From: Martinezella hainanensis
Lineage (GTDB): Bacteria > Pseudomonadota > Alphaproteobacteria > Rhizobiales > Rhizobiaceae
Reading direction: 5' to 3'
NCBI RefSeq assembly: GCF_900094555.1
Contig: NZ_FMAC01000007.1
Coordinates: forward strand, 310,001 to 374,000
Length of the DNA: 64,000 bases
Made by a program: the position numbers and the translations under genes. Positions within the stretch are counted from its first letter, which is position 1, and each line of letters starts with the position of its first letter. Positions 37,101 to 44,777 of this stretch are shown piece by piece. Under the pieces are notes generated by a model. That model did no database searches, was not told the origin of the DNA, and was given only the letters and a program-made list of their open reading frames with translations.

Positions 37101-37588
37101 TGTTCCTGGTCGATATCTCCATGCCGGGCATGAACGGCTGGCAGCTCGTTTCGCGTCTCAGGGAAAACGGCCAGGCGGCGCCGATCCTGATGCTGTCGGC
37201 CAATATCGGCGATGCCGCCGCCGCGACCGACAGCGACGATAGCCACAACGACGCTATCTCCAAACCGGTCGACATCCGCCAGCTCCGCGACAAGCTTGCG
37301 CTGCATCTCGGGCTGAAATGGATCTATACCGATGCCTCCGCCCCGGCCGCACCGAAGCCGACGCCAACCCTGAAGAGCCCTGGCATCGAACATGTCCGCG
37401 AATTGCTACGGCTTGGCGAGATCGGCTATGTCAGGGGCATCGAGGCAAAGCTTGCGGATCTCGCCAGGCTCGACGAGAACAAGCCCTTCACCGACGCCTT
37501 GCGCGCTCATGTCCAGGCTTTCGATCTCGACGGATTCCTGAATGTGCTGCGCAGCTTCGACACTGAAAAGGTAGAACAGATTGGCTGA
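34199..37588 (+). CDS. Transporter-fused hybrid sensor histidine kinase (NCS1-like + Cys cluster + HisKA-HATPase-REC)
   Basis: An unusual 1129-residue membrane kinase. Residues 1-480 form about 12 hydrophobic helices; the start (RREYNRWVANQTLEDYALRF) and layout resemble NCS1 purine/cytosine/hydantoin permeases. Eight cysteines follow at 503, 506, 518, 526, 529, 530, 536 and 540 (CSVC, WCP, CSLCC, CHDMC), suggesting a zinc or iron-sulfur site. Two more helices lie near 570-635. HisKA has the phospho-His in GLSHELRTPLNAV (His686). HATPase has NLLSNAIKF and GLGLGLTI. A receiver domain carries Asp972 in LVDISMPGMNG. About 90 further residues end the protein. The downstream LuxR-type regulator overlaps by eight bases and is its likely partner. 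CbrA-type kinases carry an SSS transporter domain; here the domain looks like NCS1. The ligand is probably a nitrogen compound, judged from the neighbours. Confidence 0.88.
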   Translation: MAARQRIIPVRREYNRWVANQTLEDYALRFTAKSARQFSSQRISQTAIGAISFLALEAIGGAITLSYGTTNAFYAIIVASIVMLSVGLPISRYAIRHGVDIDLLTRGASFGYIGSTITSLIYASFTFMLFAIEASIMSGALELTLGIPVWIGYIISAVMVIPLVTHGVRLISRFQLLTQPFWIVLNILPFVFIAFADWGKFDLWRAFAGIHHTASVPGSAAPFDLVEFGAASAVILALMSQIGEQADFLRFLPPDGHRKWRHRLAVFLAGPGWVIIGAPKLLAGSFLVVLTLTSGVPADRAADPAQMYLTAFGYMIPWHNAALLLMAAFVMISQLKINVMNAYAGSLAWSNFFSRLTHSHPGRVIWLVFNVAIALLLMELGIYRLLEETLGIFSIIAMAWLCTISADLFINKPLGLAPSGIEFKRAHLYDINPVGLGAMALSATIALAAHFGAFGSIAASLAPYITLIVAFIASPAIAWATKGKYYLARKPRQSWKNLSTITCSVCEHPFEPEDMAWCPAYAAPICSLCCSLDSRCHDMCKPKARLNTQVATVAKTLLPESIVAKLATRLGRYGIAVAMALIAIGAILAMIAHQVGAASPETASVVNRTILIVFFVFAVIAGVACWFYVLAHDSRVVAEEESSRQNTLLLKEIAAHKKTDAALQGAKEAAEAANRAKSRYVVGLSHELRTPLNAVLGYAQILERDETIPAPRQSSLKVIRRSAEHLSGLIDGLLDISKIEAGRLQVYSNEINIQDFLDQIVDMFHPQAQAKGLSFIHERSSALPDYVRTDEKRLRQILVNLLSNAIKFTDAGSVRFEVGYRNQVATFTVSDTGRGIAAKDITRIYEPFQRGEADSVRPMPGLGLGLTITQLLTNTLGGEISVTSEKDVGSTFKVRLMLSAVIRPMKPPAQEQRIVGYEGPRRTIVVVDDNEDHRELMREILSPLDFIVLTAAGGPDCLTLIEGIKPDLFLVDISMPGMNGWQLVSRLRENGQAAPILMLSANIGDAAAATDSDDSHNDAISKPVDIRQLRDKLALHLGLKWIYTDASAPAAPKPTPTLKSPGIEHVRELLRLGEIGYVRGIEAKLADLARLDENKPFTDALRAHVQAFDLDGFLNVLRSFDTEKVEQIG

Positions 37589-38504
37589 GCCCACCCATCC
37601 CCGCGACATAGTCTTGCTGGTGGACGATTCACCCGAAGCGCTCGGCTTCCTGACGGATGCGCTCGAGCAGTCCGGCTTCTCCGTACTGATCGCCACGTCG
37701 GGACTAGCGGCGCTCAACATCGTCGAACGCATCACGCCCGATCTCATCCTGCTCGATGCCGTCATGCCTGTCATGGATGGTTTCGAGACCTGCCGCCGGC
37801 TGAAGGCCAATGCGGGCATTGCCCAGATTCCCGTCGTCTTCATGACCGGGCTCACCGAGACGGAGCATGTGGTGCATGCGCTGGAATCAGGCGGCGTCGA
37901 TTATCTGACCAAGCCGATCAATGTCGACGAACTGCGCGCCCGCATCCGCGTGCATCTGCGCAATGCCCGCTCCGCCCAGAGCGCCAGAGTGGCGCTCGAC
38001 GCCGCCGGACGCCACTTGCTGGCGGTCAAGGGTAATGGCGCCATCCACTGGTCGACCCCGCAGGCAACGCGCCTGATCAACGCCGCTACCGGCAGCGACG
38101 ACGGTCTGGAGCTGGCATCCAAACATATTGCTGCCTTCATGCTCGAACGCGAGCGGCTCGGCCCGGCACGCGACGATCTTCTTTCGATCAGCAATGGCCG
38201 TCAGGCCGCCCTACAGTTCACCTTCCTCGGCGCGATCGGGGCCGACGAATACCTCTTCCGCCTGACGGCCAGCAATCAGAACGCCGACGATGAAACCTTG
38301 CGTCAGAGCTTTGCGCTGACGCAGCGCGAGTCCGAGGTGCTGCTGTGGCTCGCCAAGGGCAAGTCGAACCGCGACATCGGCGAGATCCTCGGGCTTTCGG
38401 CCCGCACGGTGAACAAGCATCTGGAACAGATCTATGTGAAGCTCGGCGTCGAGAACCGGGCATCTGCCGCGGTGAAGGCGGCCCACGTCCTGCACAGGCC
38501 CTAG
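37581..38504 (+). CDS. LuxR/NarL-type response regulator
   Basis: A 307-residue two-component regulator. The receiver domain has the acidic pair VDDS, phospho-Asp59 in LILLDAVMPVMDG and the Lys in YLTKPINV. A linker of about 100 residues resembles a PAS-like or degenerate sensory segment. The C-terminal LuxR helix-turn-helix is LTQRESEVLLWLAKGKSNRDIG plus LSARTVNKHLEQIYVKL, without a break in family motifs. The start is the TTG at 37581, overlapping the kinase stop, with AGGTAG upstream. Translational coupling makes a cognate pair with the transporter-fused kinase. Confidence 0.92.
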   Translation: MAEPTHPRDIVLLVDDSPEALGFLTDALEQSGFSVLIATSGLAALNIVERITPDLILLDAVMPVMDGFETCRRLKANAGIAQIPVVFMTGLTETEHVVHALESGGVDYLTKPINVDELRARIRVHLRNARSAQSARVALDAAGRHLLAVKGNGAIHWSTPQATRLINAATGSDDGLELASKHIAAFMLERERLGPARDDLLSISNGRQAALQFTFLGAIGADEYLFRLTASNQNADDETLRQSFALTQRESEVLLWLAKGKSNRDIGEILGLSARTVNKHLEQIYVKLGVENRASAAVKAAHVLHRP

Positions 38505-38577
38505 CGATAAAACCGAAGCCCGACGACCGTCGGAGCGACAAAGAGCCAGTTTGACGACTCCGCCCTGCGCGTACGCA

Positions 38578-38611
38578 AAAAGGCAGCGGCACGGCCGCAA
38601 ATTGATGCTTT
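38578..38611 (+). promoter_or_regulatory. Bipartite motif upstream of the creatininase gene
   Basis: AAAAGGCA (38578-38585), 16 bases, then TTGATGCTTT (38602-38611). Both boxes recur with exactly the same spacing at 40495-40528 before the NMT1-type ABC operon. It ends about 60 bases before the ATG at 38673. Likely a shared operator for the LysR protein encoded between the two genes, or for the LuxR-type response regulator. Confidence 0.65.
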
Positions 38612-38672
38612 CCACCGTCATCATCCTTGCCGTATCCGTTTAAGGACAAGACGCTGACGAGAGGACATGGCA

Positions 38673-39470
38673 ATGGCGAAGCCCTTTTACTGGAATGAAC
38701 TCAACACCTATGATTTCGCCGGTCTCTCGCCCGATACCACCATCGCGATCCTGCCGATCGCCTCGACGGAACAGCATGGTCCACATCTGCCGATCGCAAC
38801 GGATGTCGCGATCGCTGAGGGCATGCTGACTGAGCTGAAGGTGCAGCGCCCGGACGATCTCGATTTCCTCGTCCTGCCGCTGCAGGAGATCGGCAAGGCC
38901 AACGAACACGTCTACGGCCCCGGCACGCTGTCGCTGAGCGCAGAGTTGCTGATCCCGGTTTGGACCGCCATCGGCGCCAAGGTGGCCGAGGCCGGCATCC
39001 GCAAGATGGTCATCGTCAACTCCCATGGCGGAAACCTCGATATCATGGGCATCGTCGCGCGCGAGCTACGCGTACGCTACCAAATGGCCGTGGTCGCCAC
39101 GCAATGGACCCGCTTCGGCACGCCTGAGGGCATGATCGACGACCATGAGCAGCGCTTCGGCATCCATGGCGGCGATGTCGAAACCTCGCTCATGCTCCAT
39201 TTCCGGCCCGAGCTCGTGCGGATGGACAAGGCTCAGAATTTCGCCTCCAAGGCCGAGTGGATGAAGGAACATTCGAAATATCTGCAGCCTTTGCCGCCGC
39301 ATTCGCTCGCCTGGATCGCGCACGACCTCAATCCGAACGGCGTCGTCGGCAATGCCGCCAACGGCACGGCGGAAAAAGGCGCGCTGATCTGCCGTCATGA
39401 GGTCGCCGGCTTCATCGAGATGCTGCGCGACCTGCGCGACTATCCGCTTGCCAACCTCTATTCGAAATAG
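38673..39470 (+). CDS. Creatininase-family amidohydrolase
   Basis: A 265-residue metal-dependent hydrolase of the creatininase (creatinine amidohydrolase) fold. Metal-ligand motifs are ASTEQHGPHLPIATD near the N-terminus, VNSHGGNLD in the middle and GIHGGDVETSLML toward the end. The ATG at 38673 is preferred since GAGAGG lies 8 bases before it; an ATG two codons earlier is closer than ideal. The family includes creatininase, formamide hydrolases and several anabolic amidases, so the substrate is open. The adjacent urea transporter and deaminase point to a urea- or guanidine-derived ring compound. Its 3' end overlaps the convergent LysR gene by 13 bases. Confidence 0.9.
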   Translation: MAKPFYWNELNTYDFAGLSPDTTIAILPIASTEQHGPHLPIATDVAIAEGMLTELKVQRPDDLDFLVLPLQEIGKANEHVYGPGTLSLSAELLIPVWTAIGAKVAEAGIRKMVIVNSHGGNLDIMGIVARELRVRYQMAVVATQWTRFGTPEGMIDDHEQRFGIHGGDVETSLMLHFRPELVRMDKAQNFASKAEWMKEHSKYLQPLPPHSLAWIAHDLNPNGVVGNAANGTAEKGALICRHEVAGFIEMLRDLRDYPLANLYSK

Positions 39471-40438
39471 GCGTCCGCGCGTCGTCGCTCGGAGGGCGGG
39501 ATGATATGCCCCTTCGCTTGCAGCTCCTCGACGATCCCGGCCAACTCCGCGAGCAAATATTCGACGAAGAGGCTGGTGGCGGCATCGAGCGGTGCTCGCG
39601 TGCGAGCGAAGAGCTTCATCGGCTGAGGCCGTGAGTGTGGCTCGGCGATCGGCCGGAATACCAGCTCGCCGCGCCGACATTCGGTGATGACATCAAGCGG
39701 ATTGAGCAGCGTCAGCCCCGCCCCGCATTTGACCATCTGCTTCAGCATCTCCGAAGCATTGCTCTCCAGAACCGGCTCGACCTGGACGGCAAGACGGGCG
39801 AGGGTCAGGTTGATGACGTCTCTAAGGCTGGTGCCGGGCTGCGCCAGGAGCAGCCTCTCCTCGACGACGTCGGCAAGGTTGATCGGCCCCGGCCCGATCA
39901 AGGGGTGACCGGGCGGCAGCACGACGCCGATCGGTATGTCGAAATTGCCCAGCGAGCGGATGCCGGGTGTCGCCGGGATGTTGAAGCCAAGCCCGATGTC
40001 GACCTCGCCCGAAACCACCGGCGCAATCGTTGTCGAGCCGGCATCGTTGCGCAGCTGGATGAAGACCCTTGGATGTTCGGAGAGAAAGCGCGCGATGATC
40101 TCAGGCAAGGGACCGCCCGTAAGACCGACGGTCGCGACCATCCTGACCTTGCCGGCCTGCTGCATCTTGAGACTGCGGATGCGACCCTCCAGCCGCTCGT
40201 AATTCTTCAATACCTCGCGGATGTGCTCGATACAGAGCTCGCCGGCCGCCGTCAGCCGCAGGCCGCGCGGCAGGCGTTCGAAGAGCGGGGCGCCCATTTC
40301 CTCCTCTAGCGCCAGGATCTGGCGGTTGATCGCCGATGAGGCCACGTTCAGCCGTGCCGCCGCCTTGCGGATCGAGCCGCAGCGGGCGATTTCATTGATA
40401 TAGAGAAGCCGTCTTGAGTGCAGCATGCGAGTTCCCAT
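39458..40438 (-). CDS. LysR-family transcriptional regulator
   Basis: A regulator of 322-326 residues; Met at 40438 and Met at 40426 are both possible starts. The winged helix is YINEIARCGSIRKAAARLNV plus ASSAINRQILALEEEMGAPL, and the rest is a standard co-inducer domain (VRMVATVGLTGGPLPEIIA). It is divergent from the NMT1-type ABC operon and faces the creatininase gene, and both of those carry the same upstream motif, so it is the natural local regulator. The effector is unknown. Confidence 0.92.
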   Translation of the reverse strand: MGTRMLHSRRLLYINEIARCGSIRKAAARLNVASSAINRQILALEEEMGAPLFERLPRGLRLTAAGELCIEHIREVLKNYERLEGRIRSLKMQQAGKVRMVATVGLTGGPLPEIIARFLSEHPRVFIQLRNDAGSTTIAPVVSGEVDIGLGFNIPATPGIRSLGNFDIPIGVVLPPGHPLIGPGPINLADVVEERLLLAQPGTSLRDVINLTLARLAVQVEPVLESNASEMLKQMVKCGAGLTLLNPLDVITECRRGELVFRPIAEPHSRPQPMKLFARTRAPLDAATSLFVEYLLAELAGIVEELQAKGHIIPPSERRRADAYFE

Positions 40439-40494
40439 TGCTTAATTTTTGCCCAGGCCGCACAATTTAGGCACAGACCCGGGAACAGATGCCG

Positions 40495-40528
40495 AAAAGG
40501 CATCAATGCGCACGAATTTTGATGCTTT
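40495..40528 (+). promoter_or_regulatory. Bipartite motif/dyad upstream of the NMT1-type ABC operon
   Basis: AAAAGGCA (40495-40502) and TTGATGCTTT (40519-40528) match the creatininase upstream motif in all 18 box positions with the same 16-base gap. Here it also forms a dyad, GCATCAA (40500-40506) with TTGATGC (40519-40525). It lies between the divergent LysR gene and the binding-protein gene, the expected place for a LysR site. Confidence 0.7.
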
Positions 40529-40610
40529 TCAAAGAGCAAGGCAACCGCTCAAATGCAGGAAATGGGCGCCAACAACGACGTCCCATGGCAGATAAAGGGA
40601 ACAGTCAGCC

Positions 40611-41627
40611 ATGTATAAAGCCTTGAAGACAAAAACATTCCTCGCCGCCATCGGGCTCGCCGCCGCAATCATGGCGGCCGAGCCCGCAAATGCGCTCGAC
40701 AAAGTCACTTATGGCACCAACTGGCTTGCGCAGGCCGAGCACGGCGGCTTCTACCAGGCCATCGCCGACGGCACTTACAAAAAATACGGCCTCGATGTCA
40801 CCATCGTCCAGGGTGGCCCCAACGCCGCCAATTCGGCCTTGCTGATTTCCGGCAAGCTGGATTTCTACATGGGCGGACCGCAGCAGGAGATCGACGCGGT
40901 CAAGCAGGGCATTCCGATCGTCGATGTCGCGGCGATCTTCCAAAAAGATCCGCAGGTGCTGATTGCCCATCCGGATGCCGGCGTGGAAAAATTCGAGGAT
41001 CTTGCCAAGCTGCCGACGCTCTTTCTGAGCAAGGATGGCTACATCACCTATTTCGAGTGGATGAAGGCAAACTTCCCGGGCTTCAAGGACGAACAGTTCA
41101 AGCCATACAATTTCAGCCCCGCTCCCTTCCTCGCCGACAAGCAGTCCGCACAGCAGGGTTACGTAACCTCCGAGCCCTATGAGATCGAGAAGCAAGCCGG
41201 CTGGAAGCCGAAAGTCTTCCTGATTGCCGACGCCGGCTATTCACCCTATTCGACGATGATCACCGCGCAGAAAGCACTGGTCGACAAGAACCCCGATCTC
41301 GTGCAACGCTTCGTCAATGCCTCGATCGAGGGCTGGTACAATTATCTCTACGGCGACAACAAGGCGGCCAACGAGCTGATCAAGAAGGACAATCCCGATA
41401 TGACGGATGGCCAGATCGCTTATTCCATCGCCAAGATGAAGGAATATGGCATCGTGGAATCCGGCGATGCCCTCGACAAGGGCATCGGCTGCATCACCGA
41501 GGCGCACTACAAGAAGTTCTTCGACGAGATGGTGCAGATCAAGCTCTTCGACGCCGACATCGACTACAAGAAGGCCTTCGACACGCAGTTTGTCTGCAAG
41601 GGTTTTGGGATGGCGCTGAAGAAGTGA
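40611..41627 (+). CDS. ABC importer binding protein, NMT1/THI5-like
   Basis: A 338-residue periplasmic receptor with a signal peptide ending at ANA-L (residue 28). The mature start LDKVTYGTNWLAQAEHGGFY is the classic NMT1/THI5 opening also seen in pyrimidine and thiamine-precursor receptors. The middle contains SGKLDFYMGGPQQEIDAV. It heads an operon with an ATPase, a permease, a cytosine-deaminase-like enzyme and two redox enzymes. The ligand is probably a small N-heterocycle. A palindromic repeat element separates it from the ATPase. Confidence 0.9.
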   Translation: MYKALKTKTFLAAIGLAAAIMAAEPANALDKVTYGTNWLAQAEHGGFYQAIADGTYKKYGLDVTIVQGGPNAANSALLISGKLDFYMGGPQQEIDAVKQGIPIVDVAAIFQKDPQVLIAHPDAGVEKFEDLAKLPTLFLSKDGYITYFEWMKANFPGFKDEQFKPYNFSPAPFLADKQSAQQGYVTSEPYEIEKQAGWKPKVFLIADAGYSPYSTMITAQKALVDKNPDLVQRFVNASIEGWYNYLYGDNKAANELIKKDNPDMTDGQIAYSIAKMKEYGIVESGDALDKGIGCITEAHYKKFFDEMVQIKLFDADIDYKKAFDTQFVCKGFGMALKK

Positions 41628-41634
41628 GCCCTAG

Positions 41635-41752
41635 CACCTCCCCCTTGAGGGGGAGGTCGCCGCAACGCGGCGGGTGGGGGTGACATTTGAAGATTAGGAG
41701 GATCACCCCACCCCGGAGCTTCGCTCCGACCCTCCCCCTCAAGGGGAGGGTG
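41635..41752. repeat. Rhizobial palindromic intergenic element (RIME-like)
   Basis: Two long arms in inverted orientation (41635-41683 and 41703-41752), joined by about 19 bases. Each arm begins with a nearly perfect small palindrome (CCTCCCCCT-TG-AGGGGGAGG on the left) and contains a second small stem (CCGCAACGCGG on the left, GGAGCTTCGCTCC on the right), then a G-rich GGGTGGGG segment. This mosaic structure resembles the repeated intergenic elements of rhizobia. It sits inside an operon, 8 bases after the binding-protein stop and 21 before the ATPase start. Confidence 0.8.
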
Positions 41753-41772
41753 GATCAACAAAGAGCCGAACG

Positions 41773-42597
41773 ATGACACTATCGGAAACCATTGCAACGG
41801 ATCGAACGGAAAAGCGCAAGCGACCGCTTGTCGTCATGGAGCAGGTCTCCAAAATCTTCTCCAACGGCACGCTGGCGCTATCGGGCATGTCGCTCAATGT
41901 TGAAAGCGGCGAGTTCATCAGCCTGCTCGGCCCTTCCGGCTGCGGCAAGTCGACGGCGTTACGCATCATCGCAGGTCTTGGCGGCGCCTCGAGCGGCAGG
42001 ATCGACTGGCCGAGTTCGCGCATCAACGCAAAGGGCCTGCCGGAGGGCGATATCAGCTTCGTCTTCCAGGAGCCGACATTGCTTCCCTGGAAGACGGTTT
42101 TCGGCAATGTTCATCTGCCGTTGAAACTACGGGGCGTGTCGCAGGCGGCCGCGCACGAACAGATCATGGAAACACTGGCCACGGTCGGACTTCAGGACTT
42201 TGCCGACGCCTATCCGCGCGAATTGTCCGGCGGCATGAAGATGCGGGTTTCGATCGCCCGCGCGCTGGTGACGAAGCCGAAACTGCTTTTGATGGACGAG
42301 CCTTTCGCAGCACTCGACGAAATCACACGCCAGAAGCTCAATGATGACGTGCTTCGTCTCTGGCAGACAACGGGGATCACCGTCATCTTCGTCACGCATT
42401 CCGTCTATGAATCCGCCTACCTCTCCAATCGTATCGTCGTCATGAAGGCGCGGCCGGGCCGCGTCCATACCGACTTTCCATTGGAAACCAGTGGCGAGCG
42501 CGATCCTCTTTACCGTTCGTCCGAAGAGTATCGGCAGGTGTGTGAAAAAGTATCCCGTTCCCTGATCGAGGCCATCGGCTGGCCGGAGGTCCATTGA
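41773..42597 (+). CDS. ABC importer ATPase (SsuB/TauB/ThiZ type)
   Basis: A 274-residue ATPase. Walker A is GPSGCGKST, the Q-loop FVFQEPTLLPWKT is typical of the nitrate/taurine/pyrimidine group, the signature is LSGGMKMRVSIARAL and Walker B is LLLMDEPFAALDE, with switch His in FVTHSVYESAYL. About 30 residues precede the domain. It overlaps the permease by four bases. Confidence 0.93.
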   Translation: MTLSETIATDRTEKRKRPLVVMEQVSKIFSNGTLALSGMSLNVESGEFISLLGPSGCGKSTALRIIAGLGGASSGRIDWPSSRINAKGLPEGDISFVFQEPTLLPWKTVFGNVHLPLKLRGVSQAAAHEQIMETLATVGLQDFADAYPRELSGGMKMRVSIARALVTKPKLLLMDEPFAALDEITRQKLNDDVLRLWQTTGITVIFVTHSVYESAYLSNRIVVMKARPGRVHTDFPLETSGERDPLYRSSEEYRQVCEKVSRSLIEAIGWPEVH

Positions 42598-43463
42598 TGA
42601 GCGATAGCACCAGCCTGCCCGCCACTCTGTCCATTGAAACGGCCGATATGCCCGCTGCCGCAGCTGCGAGGCAGCGCAGTTTCGAACGCGTCCTCGGCAT
42701 CTTCGTGCCGATTCTGACCGTCCTTGTTCTTCTTGTTCTCTGGCAGCTTCTGGTCGTCGGCACCGGTGTTCCGCAATATATCCTGCCGAGCCCGATTGCC
42801 GTCGCCAAGGCACTCGTTTCCGACTGGGGCATCTTGTGGCCCGCTCTATGGGTGACCACGGAGATCACCTTCATATCCTTGGTCCTGGCGCTGATTGGTG
42901 GCGTCGGCTTTGCGATCTTCCTCGTGCAGTCCCGCTGGATCGAGCTTGCCTTCTATCCGCTGGCCGTCATCCTTCAGGTAACGCCGATCGTCGCGATCGC
43001 GCCGCTGATCCTGATATACGCACCGACACGCGAAGCGGCGCTCTTAATTTGCGGCTTCCTCGTCGCCTTCTTTCCGATCCTCTCAAACATGGTTCAGGGC
43101 TTGAAGAGCGTCGATCACAATCTCCTCAATCTGTTCGATCTCTACGGCGCCTCGCGCTGGCAGGCGCTGCTGCATCTGAAGCTGCCGGCCGCCCAGCCCT
43201 ATTTCATGACGGGCTTGAGAATCGGCGGTGGTCTGTCACTGATCGCATCGGTCGTTGCCGAATTCGCAGCCGGCTCCGGCGGCCCGAATTCAGGCCTGGC
43301 GTTCCGCCTTTTGGAAGCACAATACCGTCAGAACATGCCGCGGCTCTTCGCAGCCCTGCTTCTGCTCTCGGCACTCGGCGTCGCCATTTTCGCCTTTACC
43401 TCTTTCATCTCATGGCTGAGCCTGCATCGCTGGCATGAGAGCAGCCTCAAGCGGGAGAACTGA
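42594..43463 (+). CDS. ABC importer permease (SsuC/ThiX type)
   Basis: A 289-residue inner-membrane permease with about six helices after a 45-residue cytoplasmic N-terminus. The sequence QYILPSPIAVAKAL and the EAA-like loop LLNLFDLYGASRWQALLHLK are typical. Starts in an ATGA overlap with the ATPase and ends in a TGATG overlap with the deaminase, so translation is coupled. Confidence 0.92.
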   Translation: MMSDSTSLPATLSIETADMPAAAAARQRSFERVLGIFVPILTVLVLLVLWQLLVVGTGVPQYILPSPIAVAKALVSDWGILWPALWVTTEITFISLVLALIGGVGFAIFLVQSRWIELAFYPLAVILQVTPIVAIAPLILIYAPTREAALLICGFLVAFFPILSNMVQGLKSVDHNLLNLFDLYGASRWQALLHLKLPAAQPYFMTGLRIGGGLSLIASVVAEFAAGSGGPNSGLAFRLLEAQYRQNMPRLFAALLLLSALGVAIFAFTSFISWLSLHRWHESSLKREN

Positions 43464-44776
43464 TGTCACACGCCTTCATGTCGCCGCCGAATGCCGCCCG
43501 CTTCGTGCTGAGCAATGCCACCATTCCCGCCGTGACGCTCTTAGGCTTCAAGGCACCAGCCAGCGAGGGCCTCGTCAAGGCCGACATCGTCGTCACCGAC
43601 GGTCTCGTCAGCGATATCCGCGCGCCCGGCACTGCGCCAGCCGAATATGCCAAGGTCGACGTGCGCGACGGCATGGTCTGGCCGACTTTTGCTGACATGC
43701 ACACCCATCTGGACAAGGGACACATATGGGAGCGGCGCTCCAACCCCGATGGCAGCTTCATGGGTGCGCTCGATGCCGTGCGTGCCGACCGCGAGGCCAA
43801 TTGGTCGGCCGACGATGTGCGCAGGCGCATGGAATTTTCGCTGCGCTCGGCCTATGCCCATGGCACCGGCCTGATCCGCACTCACCTGGATTCATTGGCA
43901 CCGCAGCACCGCATCTCCTTCGAGGTCTTCAGCTCGGTCCGCGAGGCCTGGAAAGACAAGATCGCGCTGCAGGCCGTCGCCCTGTTTCCGCTCGATGCCA
44001 TGGTGGATGACGCCTTCTTCACCGATCTGCTCCGTGTTGCGCGCGAGGCCGGCGGCTTGATGGGCGGTGTCACGCAGATGACCCCGGAACTTGACGCGCA
44101 GCTAGACAAGCTTCTGCGCGCCGCCGCCGATAACGGCCTCGACATCGACCTGCATGTGGACGAGACGGAAGACAAGCAGGTCTTGACGCTGAAGGCGCTT
44201 GCCGAAGCCGTGCTTCGCAATGGCTTCACGGGCAAGGTGACGGCCGGCCATTGCTGCTCGCTTGCCCGGCAGGACGAGGATGTCGCCCGCGCGACCATCG
44301 ATCTCGTCGCCAAGGCCGGCATTTCCATCGTCTCGCTGCCGATGTGCAACATGTATCTGCAGGACCGCCATGCCGGCCGCACGCCGCGCTGGCGTGGCGT
44401 CACCCTTCTGCACGAGCTTGCCGCCGCCGGCGTGCCAACAGCCGTTGCCTCCGACAATACCCGCGACCCCTTCTATGCCTATGGCGACCTCGATCCGGTC
44501 GAGGTGTTCCGCGAGGCCGTGCGCGTCCTCCATCTCGACCATCCGCTGGATACGGCGGCAAGGGTCATCACAACCTCGCCCGCAGAGATACTTGGCCGCC
44601 CGGATATCGGGCGGATCGCCGTCGGCAGCCCGGCCGATCTCGTGCTTTTCAGCGCCCGGCGCTGGAGCGAATTCCTTTCCCGTCCACAGTCTGACCGCGT
44701 CGTCCTTCGCAAGGGCAAGGTGATCGACCGCAGCCTGCCGGACTATCGTGAACTCGACAGCGTCATTGGAGCCTGA
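43463..44776 (+). CDS. Cytosine-deaminase-like amidohydrolase
   Basis: A 437-residue metallo-hydrolase of the CodA branch of the amidohydrolase superfamily. Metal ligands are seen in DMHTHLDKGHIW; LHVDETEDKQ carries the catalytic Glu region; TAGHCCSLA has the next His; and VASDNTRDPFYAYGD has the late Asp. CodA-type enzymes deaminate cytosine and sometimes creatinine. Sequence around the substrate pocket differs from E. coli CodA, so the substrate should not be assumed. It is coupled to the permease upstream and followed one base later by an FAD oxidase, so substrate uptake and deamination are one operon. Confidence 0.88.
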   Translation: MSHAFMSPPNAARFVLSNATIPAVTLLGFKAPASEGLVKADIVVTDGLVSDIRAPGTAPAEYAKVDVRDGMVWPTFADMHTHLDKGHIWERRSNPDGSFMGALDAVRADREANWSADDVRRRMEFSLRSAYAHGTGLIRTHLDSLAPQHRISFEVFSSVREAWKDKIALQAVALFPLDAMVDDAFFTDLLRVAREAGGLMGGVTQMTPELDAQLDKLLRAAADNGLDIDLHVDETEDKQVLTLKALAEAVLRNGFTGKVTAGHCCSLARQDEDVARATIDLVAKAGISIVSLPMCNMYLQDRHAGRTPRWRGVTLLHELAAAGVPTAVASDNTRDPFYAYGDLDPVEVFREAVRVLHLDHPLDTAARVITTSPAEILGRPDIGRIAVGSPADLVLFSARRWSEFLSRPQSDRVVLRKGKVIDRSLPDYRELDSVIGA

Positions 44777-44777
44777 C

